A stretch of DNA of 64,000 nt from Paralichthys olivaceus (Eukaryota; Chordata; Actinopteri; Pleuronectiformes; Paralichthyidae): NCBI RefSeq assembly GCF_024713975.1, contig NC_091096.1, positions 6,079,501 to 6,143,500 on the forward strand, written 5' to 3'. The translations under genes and the position numbers were made by a program. The stretch's first letter is position 1, and the number at the start of each line of letters is the position of its first letter. This document shows positions 37,785 through 48,700 of this stretch, one piece after another. A model generated the notes under the pieces. That model searched no databases, had not been told where the DNA came from, and saw nothing but the letters and a program-made list of their open reading frames with translations.

Positions 37785-38334
37785 ACAAAATCATAAACAC
37801 ACATTTAGATGTTTTAGTTTTCAACCAAACCTCCAGAGTTAAGAAGCTTTTAGCAGAAAGCTTGTGGCATGGGGCCTTGTGAATGGGTTGAACTGTGCAC
37901 ATGCAGTCATATATGAAGACAAAATTGTCATTGACGTGAACTAACATAATCAGCCATTTTCAGGGGCCCCCTCTCCACTCGAGGCCCACGTTGCATACCC
38001 TACTAACGGCCCTGGGGGCAGGTGTTATTATTCTGAAGGAGGACAGTGGAGATCAGCTGTGGGGTTTCCTGGTCCTGAATGCAAACTAATGAAGGACCCA
38101 CTGAATAACTAGCTTCTAAAGGCACCACATCAGAACAGTGTCACCAAGTACAGAGAGTAAAGTACAAGTACCTCAAAGTTCTTCTGAGGTATAGGCTTCA
38201 GTACTTGATTAAATCTGAGTCACTTCAATGATACTCATGGTGGACTGAACATACAGCCTTCTACAGTTTATGACTTTAATTTAAAGTAAATCAACTTCCT
38301 CCTCTTTTTCTCGTGCAACGAGTCACACTGTCAT

Positions 38335-38348
38335 GGTTACCAAGCAAC
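38335..38348 (+). promoter_or_regulatory. fam47e: RFX X-box candidate, FAM47E promoter
   Basis: GGTTACCAAGCAAC contains both half-sites of the X-box (GTTACC and AGCAAC) with a one-base spacer. It lies about 92 bp upstream of the FAM47E start codon, a typical position for ciliary genes controlled by RFX factors. Confidence 0.55.
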
Positions 38349-38439
38349 AAACTACACAGGACGTTTACTACTTCACTAACGGAAGAGACGTTATCAGCAG
38401 AGAGAAGATTTTTTTCAAATCAATAAATAATAAGGAGCC

Positions 38440-40886
38440 ATGGAGATGAAAAACACGCAACACATTTTCCCTTGGTAAGTTCACGTTTCACTGGGGGCTT
38501 ATTATGAGGTGACACATAGACACTTGTGTCTATTCTGGCTGATGATGAATGGAGTGCTTTGATGAACTACAAGTATAAATATGCTACAACAATCTAAAGA
38601 TACTCCATCACAAGTAAAACTTAAGTATCTCGGTTTCACATGCGCAGTTACTATAAATAAAAAGATTATTACTTTGGACCTGCAGAGTTATTCTTTGTTC
38701 ATCTGAACTGAACCAATCTAAGAACAGAGAAATGGAGGGAGACACTCGGAGAGGACGTTAAAGAAGCGGCAGAAATAGACAAGCCAAACTCATGTTATAC
38801 TATATCATGGTAGGTATATACAGACTGCCATTTAAAAAGGGCACTGCTTCATTTAGACCTACAGTATGTGTGTACGTTAATGTCAACAGCTGCTGCCTGT
38901 TGACATTAACGTACAGATGATGTGTTGAAAGAGGAGAGGATGAAACTGGACCCGCTCAAAAAGATTGAAATATCTCTGAAATGAGACCAGGATATGCTTA
39001 GCTAGAAAGACTGGAATAATAAAAGTGTTTATTATTTTGAACTCATCCTACAAGAGAACTAAATAAATAATGGATGGCACGTTACATCAAACTTTGAGAA
39101 ATAATAAAATGAAATAAATAGGGTTGCAACTAATTGACAAATCCCCACAATATACTTATCATACAATTATATTTGTCCAAAAAGCAAAAAAATCAGATTT
39201 TATGTATGTTTAGATTTGGGAAATTGTTAAATCACTTTTTTTTGATAGTTGCTGTTTATTTCGGATCAATCAGCTAATTGTTTCAGCTCTATCAGGCCAG
39301 AAGCATCACAATGACTGATGTTCAGCTGCGTGTCCAACGGACAAAACAAGCAGGGCAGATATACAAAGTGAAACTAAGTTGCATTTCCAACTGCTCAAAT
39401 ATGAAAAAAGTCCACTGAAAGTCTGCTCATACTGAAATTGAAAGAGAAATAAGTTTTTCCCACTTCAACATTCAAAAACCTTTTGAATTTAAAATGAGAA
39501 CAAATTGCTCTTTTTGTGACCTTGCCTCTGAACTTTTATTGAAATGTTTATTCTTATTTAGGTCACATTCATGTAACTCCTTTCTGTTAGAGGTTTGACC
39601 TTTAAGAGGCTCGGCATCTGTCCGTTTATATACACACCAAGAACTCAGAGTGCAGAGGTCACTGTTAATCATTGTCAGTGAAATGAGTTTTTTTTTTAAA
39701 TTATAATTACTGATGCATATTTTATATTGTGGACTACAGTGCCCGATCGAAACGCATTATTCTAACAGAGTATAACTGTGGTGCCCAGCATCAATTACAC
39801 ACTTAATCACACTGTTAACTGTTTTGTGTCTGGTAGTTTTCCTGAGGCAAGGTTATATTTCTTTATTATACGTCGTTTCTACTGCAGATTGCTTATCCCA
39901 GTTTGTCTTCATCCTCATCCCGTTCTGTTTCCATGTCGGTTCAAAAAGTTGTATTTCACACATCTGCTTTGTAAGACAAGTTATTTTTCTGTAAATCTGC
40001 AGGTACAAGGAGAGGCTGCAGACCAAGTATCTTAAAGCCTCAACAAACAAGGTTTCCTCAGTCAGCAGTTGTTGGCGTTTAGTAAACATGAGCCTGGATG
40101 ACTTCATCGATGGCTCGTCAATCATTTTCCATGGTGCTCCAAATAGTAGCTCTACTCGAAATCCTGGAAAGAGTGTCTTAAAGGAGCACGCCTGCTTCTC
40201 AAAGCAGATGATCCAGAAGCAGATTCGCAGAGAGTATGTGGATGCTATGGAAGAGAAACTCAAGCAGCATCCTTTACTTGTGCACCCCCATTACAGGGAT
40301 CACATGACCCCAGAGGTAAGTGGAGCTGACCGCCATCTGGAACACCGAGCTGTGAAGCATGTATTATTAAACATTAAGAGTAAAACAGGTTAGTGAATGA
40401 GGCCTGGAAGCAGAATATGTTTATCTCTCATTGAGACAAGCTAATGTTGCCTCATCTCTGCTCTCCAGTTATTTGAGAAGGTGGTATCTGTTCTGGACCC
40501 AGACATGTGCTTAAACAGCGCCTCTTCACTTCCTACGCCTACTGCAGACCATGCAGAAGAGGAAGAAGAGGAAAACTGTGCAGAGCCAAGAAACAGGGAC
40601 GTGAACAAGGCAAAACAAGGAACCACAGCCAATAAAATGCAAGTATACTTGAAATATAAATAGAATCTAAATGAATGTGATCTATTATTTAATTAGAAAT
40701 GAGAAACAAACAAATGAATGCACTCTTCCGTCCTCCTACAGCATCCCTGATGTCCAAAATCAAGGTCCCAGAAACCCCACACTTCAGATGAATGGAAAAG
40801 GTCTCAAGAAAGGTCAAAAGGTCCCAGTGAATCAACTGAACAACCACAAGGACATAAAAACAGCCACCAAACTTTTCAGAAAGTAG
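38440..40886 (+). CDS. fam47e: FAM47E-like protein
   Basis: Small protein of the FAM47 family; mammalian FAM47E has been linked to PRMT5 stability and chromatin, and the family is largely testis-expressed. Exons: 38440-38474, 40003-40315, 40469-40638, 40742-40886, giving 220 residues. Family signatures are the CWRLVNMSLDDF block, HPLLVHPHYRDHMTPE and the following LFEKVVSVLDPDMCL, which match the human protein in order and spacing. The first exon supplies MEMKNTQHIFPW; the internal ATG at 40088 is rejected because the frame and homology run upstream of it. Intron 3 keeps the frame only with a GC donor at 40639; the GT four bases further on would stop the protein two codons into exon 4. The gene lies between SCARB2 and CCDC158, as in human. 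Confidence 0.85.
38871..38915. repeat. Perfect 19-bp inverted repeat, 7-nt loop (FAM47E intron 1)
   Basis: The arm TGTACGTTAATGTCAACAG at 38871-38889 is followed by a 7-base loop and its exact reverse complement at 38897-38915. No mismatch is present. Each arm contains GTTAAT/ATTAAC and the loop border forms a CAGCTG E-box. Confidence 0.9.
39119..39300. repeat. Degenerate teleost GGGTTGCAACTAATTG repeat
   Basis: Starts GGGTTGCAACTAATTGACAA and ends with GATCAATCAGCTAATTGTTT plus CAGCTCT, the two ends of the common repeat also seen at 23588. It lies within FAM47E intron 1. Confidence 0.5.
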
Positions 40887-40925
40887 TTCATTTCTCTGGC
40901 AAGTTTACTATTTTTCCCTAAAGAT

Positions 40926-40931
40926 AATAAA
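40926..40931 (+). terminator. fam47e: Poly(A) signal, FAM47E
   Basis: AATAAA 40 bases after the FAM47E stop codon, followed at 40940-40955 by TTGTG-containing sequence. It implies a very short 3' UTR. Confidence 0.55.
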
Positions 40932-40959
40932 TACCACTCTTGTGCAGATTTTGACATGA

Positions 40960-42125
40960 ACTTGCAAAATGTCAAAATGATGAGGTATGAATTGTGTTTA
41001 TCTTCCAGGCTGAAGAGATCAGTGTTACTGACTCTGAAATGTGAGGTCACAGTGGACTTCCACAATCTTCATCAACAACTTTTTAAGCAAAGAATGTCAA
41101 CAGTTCTCTTGTCAAGGCCATAAATAGGGAAGACAGTTTTAAAAGCCTTAATGAGCCACTGATAGTAAAAAAGAGTCAAGTTTAAAAGACTAAAACTGAC
41201 AAAAAGAAGCAAAACTAACACAGGTTAAATACCTGAATCGTCCCATTATGTCAGTTAGAACTGAGGAAGTCTCTTTTGCAGAGTAAAGTGAAACGTCTTT
41301 AAGATACACAACCACGTCCAGCTGCCTATCGCACAACTTCTGAAGATAACAGGAAAATAACACATTTTATGGCTGCTGATTGAAAATCCAACATGTACCA
41401 TAAAGAATCTGATAAGTCTGAGTCTGACTCCAAAAGAAAACCTAAACAAGTGATGAGATGAGGACCAACACCTGCCACAATCGTTCATATCCCTCTGCCT
41501 TCTATTAAACATGGAGCGCAGCTGCTTTGTGTCAATACGAAGTAAAACAGATGCAGAGTATGAAACCCTAAGATGTGTGTATGTCAGGAGTTTGGTAACA
41601 CAACAGATAAAGAATGACAAGGAAAAGATAACGCTATATTCCTAAAGACAGACTTCAAAAGAAGACCAGCGTTAGCATGCGTTAGTATGTGTGCACAGCA
41701 ACGGAATACAGGAAATATGTAAACAGGCTATGAATCCTGCATTTGAATACAGGAAATGATCTTTAAAAAAGCCACAATGACAAGCAGATGTGAAAAAAAT
41801 TCTCAGTACAGCCGGTTTTCTCGCAGTTTCTGTATCATCTCTAAAAAAGGACGCATCTTTCTGAGTATTTTAAGACATTTAATGTGAATAACACCTTTCT
41901 CACATATTGTATACGAACAATGAAACCTGCAATTACTTATAAAGAACATTAATTCATTAACATTTCTCTTTAGTTTACAGATACATTATGTCTCCAAAAA
42001 GTAATCATACAAGATCTTCTTGTAACAGACTTTACTGCTCATGGCCGGCAACACAAAATGGGCATAACCTTTGTAAATAAATTGACTCAAGACTCATTAA
42101 GACTTTTGAAATAATCATCAAACAC
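40960..42125. other. Intergenic, between convergent FAM47E and CCDC158 ends
   Basis: About 1.2 kb with no recognisable coding exon or repeat family. The minus-strand ORF at 41255-41620 is not similar to anything I know and has no splice partners. Confidence 0.5.
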
Positions 42126-42148
42126 TTCTTTTGTATTTAGAAAAACAC

Positions 42149-42154
42149 TTTATT
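42149..42154 (-). terminator. ccdc158: Poly(A) signal, CCDC158
   Basis: AATAAA on the minus strand, about 100 bases into a predicted non-coding last exon that begins at 42255 after a TTTTTCCAACAG acceptor. Confidence 0.55.
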
Positions 42155-42254
42155 AAAACAATAAATTATAGAAAAATCACTTGATTGGGGAATTTTTATA
42201 AAATCTTCTTTAGACATCCAACTTCATCTGGTGAGCTGCTCAGAATATGAGCTT

Positions 42255-42694
42255 TCTGTTGGAAAAAAAACATGCAGGCATTAAAGAGATCAATCAATAT
42301 CATTTAGACATTTGTATGTAAAGTCTGCGACCTGATAAAGGTCACAAACAAAAACACCTAATCCTGCACAGCTTTCAGTTGTGTCATTACATCCTCATTT
42401 GTTTCAGTGCTACAGCTGAAGAAAAAGTTAATGTGTCTGTTTTATCTGATGCAGTAATATAAGGAACAAAAACATATATGTCTCGGTCTTAGCAGGGAGG
42501 CGGCTCGTTTTAAATATTTCACTTCTCTTCTCATTATGGTGCATGGAACATGTTTAATTTCTTATAATTTAAGTAATCCAAGTAAAAGTAGTCTAATAGT
42601 TTACTTGACTAACACTGAGATGTCCTCGAACACAATCTATCACACAGTGTTCATGGTGATGTGATACTCTTAAGTTAAATATCAACAACTTACT
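42255..42694 (-). other. ccdc158: Predicted 3' UTR intron of CCDC158
   Basis: After the stop codon the last coding exon runs to a TTCCA|GTAAGT donor at 42694/42693. A pyrimidine-rich acceptor ends at 42256, and the final non-coding exon starts at 42255. The stop codon is about 38 nt from the junction, short enough to avoid decay by the usual 50-nt rule. The interval given runs from the last base of the donor exon to the first base of the final exon. Confidence 0.5.
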
Positions 42695-42731
42695 GGAACG
42701 AGGAGCCAGCCTCACGTCTGATGTGTCAATG

Positions 42732-45700
42732 TCAGCTGTGTGGGTCAGAGGTCAGGAGGGTGTGGACGGGTGACCTGCGGTCCAGTGAGAGGAGCTGTGG
42801 CGAGGATGTGTACCTCACTGCAGTCGCTGGACTCGGAACAAGGCGGCCTGGATGAGCCGTTAACTCTATTTTAGATAATCAAATGTTGGTATTTGCAAAA
42901 GTCCACAGTTTATTAGCTCAACCTTACGTGAGGCTGCAACTTATGATTATTCTTGTAATAACAAGAATAATCATAAGTTGATTAACCTGGTGAAAATTTC
43001 CTCAAGTGTTTTTTATTTCGAGCAACTTCAAACAAACAAAAGCAAATCCTCATATTTGAGAGGAACCAGTGAAGGGTCGCCAGTTTCGCTCAAGAAAATG
43101 TTTTTGAATGATTAATCAATTACTTAAGAGCTTAGCTGCTGTCCTTTTGAATTGATCGACCTATTGATGAGAACTCACTCTCCCTGAAGGAATCCTTGTT
43201 GATTGTCTTTCCATTCAGCTCAGCTTTGGTCAGGAAATGTGGCTCACTGTACACAGTGCAAACAGACGCACATCACATTACATTGGACAGCCAGCGGCGC
43301 TTTGCATGTTGCATGAGAGGGTGAAAGGTCACATGACTAAATGCTGTGTAACTATATTGTATCCTCAAGACAAACAAAAAAAGCGACCTGTTTAGGTTTC
43401 TCCCTACCTGCTGCAGGTTTTTCTTCTTATCGTGGAGTTAACTTTTACTTCTTCAGCCTCGTCAGTACTGCTGCAAGTGAAAGGATAAATAAAAATATAA
43501 GGATATTACATCTGGAACGCCATCACATTTAATGAGTTGTTAACACGCAACGTCACATACGTAATTTTAAAACTCTATGATGACGGTTGGTTTTAATGGT
43601 ACGTTACAGTACAGTGAAACACGTGTGCTCAGTGAATCCACTCATGTGTGTATCATCCCTTCTACAACACTCCAGTGACTTCCTGCCCACTTAGTAACAT
43701 CACATGACTTTCAGATGTGATCTGAGCTGGCCTAAGAGCAAAGTTAATCCTCGCAGTGTGTAGGAACAGACCCACACGTACAATGTGGTCCTGTGCTCTC
43801 TCTCCGGTGCAGACCTCCTCCTGTGGAAGCTTCTGCCAGCGGGGCTGTTATCGGTGTGTGGTCTGTGGTTCTCCGAAATCGCTCCTCGCAGCTCTTTGAC
43901 GAGAGACCTGAGCTGCCGGGAGGGGCTCGTCTGGAGAAAGACGATGTCAGTGCAGTGCAGGGGTGATGTTAACGTTATCAATATTTGGTCTGATTAGCCT
44001 GCACTTAAACAGAGAAAGCAGGGAAGGCAGGACAATGACACATAAAGAAAAGACTCCGAACAATGGTTTAACTTGCGCAATGAAATGATTTATACTCCCG
44101 TCTTTCTCCTGACCACAGGAATGCAGTACTGTGTGTGTGTGTGTGTTTTTGATTTAAAGCCTGAGCAGATGTGCTGAGCTTGTGTCTGAGCTGCCAAATA
44201 CACAATAATTCACACATGCACTTGATGAGCTGGAGCTGTGGGAGATGAGCAGAATACATGGAGTTTCTGACTGCACCTTGATCTGGGAGTTGGAGGCGTG
44301 CTGCGACGAGGGTGGAGCACTGAGTGCCGATGGATTCGGGGAATTCAGGTCTGGTGGAGATAGATTCAGAGTGGAGTGCAGATTCTGACCTTGGAGTTCC
44401 TACAGAAAATCAAAAGAAAGTTTCAACATTATTTGTTTTTGTTCAGTAAATCTAACTAATATATACATTACTATCAAACATTATGTATCTAAATTGAATA
44501 TGAGTATATTTTACATACTGTACAAAGGCATACTCTATATAGGGTTGACAAGTCATACTTCTTCTTTGCATGTAATCAGCTCTACCTTCAGGTCGAGGGC
44601 GTGTTGGAGTTTCAGGCGATAAAACTGCTGCTCCTGCAGCTGGATGAAATCTTTACAGTCTGCAAAGCTCTCTGATATCTTAAAGACAGAAGAGCAGTGA
44701 CGGAGACAGACACAGGAAAGGGTTTAATTAAGTTCTTATTCAATCTGAAAATATGAAGTCAAATGTTTGCTTTGTTCCAGATGAGCATAGCAGCTGTTTA
44801 AAGTCAAGCCTTATAAGGTGAAATGAAGTTACCGAGATAATATAGGTATTTATGTTGTGAGGCAGTTGAACATTTGGCCCTTTCTTTCTCCTTTTAAGAT
44901 CTTTCAAAACCATATACTTTTTTTAAACATCATTTTTAGGGCTCTTAGTATACTATTAGACAGCTGGCAGAAGACAGACGACTGGGAAAAGAACTGCAAA
45001 TGGATGTGAACCAGGAACGATGTGGTTTTTGGTTTCGAAAACAAAATATATTTTTGTACAAATTCTTACTCTTCAATGTTGAAAGGTTTCAGGAAACTTG
45101 TATAAATAGGTTTGTATTGTTTTGATGTGAAACCAGTGAGCATCTTCTTCAGCTTTCTCCAAAAGCTGCATCTTGTTAAAATACTAGGTGTAAATCACCA
45201 CCTTGTGAAGGATTGCCTCCAGCTGGCCAATCCGGTCCCTTAATTGTTGGTCTTTGGAATGAAGCGCCTCCAGCTCACTGGAAAGTTGCTTCTTCTCTTC
45301 CCTGACAAAGGTGAGCGCCCCGAGATGACGCTGGTTCTCTCGGCTCTGGTGATGCTTCTCCTGAAAAACGAGAACAAACAAACTGTTGTTAAAAAGTCAT
45401 TTATTGTTTTGTGGGGATGCGGAAATAATTCTTAGTCACGAAAAATAAATACAATACACAATAAATGAACTCAAAACATGTATTTCAAATAGCTGATCCA
45501 CTTGAAAGCACTGGAACTGGCTTTTGTTAGTGATTAGAGACACTGAGATCTCTACGGTGTGAATGGCTAATCTGTCACAGTTTAGAGGAACAACACGTTG
45601 TGTTCTTTCTTGGTTTGAATGACTGATAGTTGTAGCCAGTGTTCGTGCTTTTTGATATTTTTGTTCACCGTGATGTCTGAAGAAATATTTAAATTGCATA

Positions 45701-48700
45701 TATATATATTTCAAAGGTTATAAAGGACTATAAACAAAATGTATCGTGAATATTAAATTAAAAAAACTAAATACTATAGTTTTCTTTAATGGTTAAGTTA
45801 AATCAATTGGGTAAAATAAAGAAGCCAAAACATGTAAGTTTAACTTGAGAGGAGAGAAAGCAGTGACTGATCTACACAGACATGGTACATTAAGTTACAC
45901 CTGGTGCAGCTTCTCCACAGTCTCCTCTAGATGTTGGATTTTGCTCTGCAGAGAGTCGACCTGCTCTCTTCTGCCAGTGATTTCCTTCTGCATGTCCAGT
46001 GCTACTCGGAGGCCTGAGATGGAGAAAACCATCACAGAAAAACCCACACAGAAAGAACACATGCACAGAAGACACCGAGAACATAAATCACAGAGTTTTA
46101 TTGTTGGACAGACTTTCTACGTGCCAGCTTCGATCTCTCAGACAGAAATGCAGCTTGAATGATAATGATATTTGCAGTTTTCAATGAACTGTACTGTTAT
46201 CTTTTGTGCAAGAGTTGTCAGCATTCCTATGTTTCATTACAGTCCAAAGTAAATCACTGTTATCAGAGCACTTAATCACAGTTGGATGCGAATCAAGTTC
46301 ATTTTCTCTGATGTTTATTCATATATCAGATGTTTTAATTAAGTTTCAGTTTAAATAATGATGTGTCTCTAACCGTGTCCGCCGGCTCCTTCCAGTGTCC
46401 TCAGGGTAATCCTGACCTGGTCCAGCTCATCATGAGTGTCCCTTAGCTGACTCCGAAGCCTCAGCACCACACCCTCCTGCTCATCGCTCTTACAGCTGTG
46501 GAGCCGCCGCAGCTCCTCATGCTCCTCTGAAATCATGCCCACAAAAACACATGCATTAAATCCACAGGGAGACACACACTTTAACACATAACCAAACATG
46601 TGCAACAATGGAAGGCTTAGTTGACAGTGTAAACATACCAAACATGGTTCCTTGTTTTTCTAACACAGCAGGACAAGAAGATCATTTCATTTGGAGGAAA
46701 AATATGTGAGAGCTGAACTCTTTCTAGAGACAGAGAGGGAGGGAGCAGTGATTCCTGTAGAGTTACAGGACCTGGTTACACTTATCTGCAGAACAGAGGT
46801 GATAAAAATCCTAAAGACCTTGTTTGACTTCATACATAAAGGTGAGAGGCGATACTATATTATGCGTTAATTAATAAAGACACTTGTATTTCACTATCCA
46901 GGGGGCCTACAAAAGAATTGTGATCTCAAAAAATGTGTGATTTGCTGATGATGAATGTGTTTGAATAATCTAATTAAGTCATGTGAAGGATCGAACATAA
47001 TAATGATATCAAACTATTTATTCATTATTATAATTATTATTATATTATGTTTAGGTTCCTCACCATAGTTAGGGTGATGTGATATCTCTGGTTAAACATA
47101 ACTAAAGCTCAACTCACTTGTGAGGGCGAGTAACTGAATACGCTGGATCTCCAATTGGGAGGTGAGCTGTCTTTTCTCAAGAGTTTCCTCCCGGACACGC
47201 TGACTTTGTTCAGCCACAGACGCCTGAAGATGCCGCCTCTCTTGCTCTGCAGTGGCCAGGTCTGACTTGTGCTGGTCTAACTCAGCCTGATCAGCATATG
47301 ACACAAGATGGAGGAAGAAAAGTAATTATGGTTATGGGAGTTGGTTTAGAAATATAAATTATTCTGTCATCATATTTTTGTTCCTGACCCTGAGCTGCTG
47401 AATCTCCAGCTTGTGCTGGTTTAGCTGGTTGCTGAGGAGGTTGTTCTTCTGGTGAAGGTTGTCGATCGTGTGGCTGTGCTGCGCTTTCATCTGTACACTG
47501 CTCTCCAGCTGCAGCTGCAGAATGTCTATCAGCTTGTCTCTGTCATCCAGCTTCAGCCTCAGTGCCTCTCCTTCTATGTGCAGAGTCTGGCACCAAGAAT
47601 GATGCTGGAAAAATCTGTTTTGCTTAATATCAATGTACCATTAAAACAAGCAGGTGGTTAGCAGATCAGGGTTTCCAGAAACCTATGGTAGCAATGATCT
47701 CTTACCTGCTGGGCTTCTTGCAGCCTGAGCTGGAGCTCCTCATCTTTCTCCCGCAGGACTTCCTGGGCTTTCCTCCCCTCCTGGGTCCTCTGATCCTGCA
47801 GAGCCTGTAAGCAATTTTTCTCCTCTCCGACTCTGTGAAGCTGCTCCCTGGCCTCCTCCAGCCCTCCTCTCAGGGCCTTTACCTCCACCTGGAGCTCAAA
47901 CTGCTGCTGTTCACAGCACCTCTGGAGGATAAAGCAGGAGAGAACAGAAAGCAGTAATCTTTTAACATAGTAAGAGAATATGATCTTAATCATGGGAGAG
48001 AAAGTAGCTTTACATTTCATCTTGTGTTATTCTGACTGGACAGACACATCCTGCTTGTATGGAAACCCCTCTGAGCAGTTTCAGTTCGTTCTGCATGTTC
48101 ACAGGTAACGAGGTCACTATAACTACTCACTAGGCTTCTGTGTCTTTCTTGGAAATGTGTCAATGTTAATTTAAATACAGTGTCAACAAGTTTGTTGATT
48201 ATTTCTACATGTTTGTGTTGCCTCACAAAATGAATGAACCCCCCAAATGGGCTGATTTTATGCTTCTGTCATTTACTTTCACAGTTAAAATAAGTCACCA
48301 AATTGTTGCCCCATGACACAGATGCCTCTACTGAGATAAATGCAACGTGTGGACATTATTAAGACAGGCAGTATGGTGTCAGTCAGTAAACCTCTCAGTC
48401 AGCAAAGCCCACCAGCCAACCAGAGCCTCCATCTGAGCCTGGCAATAGTCTTTCACTAAGCAGATTACAAAGCTCCGACTCTTAACGTTACTCTGTCATA
48501 ATTAGGCAACACATAACTCTGGTATCATTCAAATAACAAACAGAAAACTCAACCTGACACTTCAGTTTCCACTTTTAACAGTGATCCTCAGTGTAAATAT
48601 GCATCTATATGGGGACTTTGGGTATATGATAACAACAGAAGACAAAGCATACATCTTTCATACAGTTTCTTATGGCACCTTAAGTTTACTGAGCTGGAAC

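Larger units (their letters stand above)
28031..38334. other. 10 kb gene-poor interval, SCARB2 to FAM47E
   Basis: No exon chain, tRNA or other RNA gene was recognised. ORFs are short and unmatched. Contents seen: a teleost repeat at about 33468-33700, an imperfect 65-nt direct repeat at about 35541 and 35731, an AT-rich tract at about 32785-32826, an AGTACT-type repeat at about 37196-37450, a reverse-transcriptase remnant at 37525-37640 and a C12 run at 37773-37784. Enhancers may be present but cannot be told from sequence alone. Confidence 0.55.

Noticed and set aside
40088..40393. ATG at 40088 as the FAM47E start
   Set aside because: The reading frame is open upstream to the acceptor at 40003 and carries the conserved CWRLV block; exon 38440-38474 joins in phase and supplies an ATG near the X-box.
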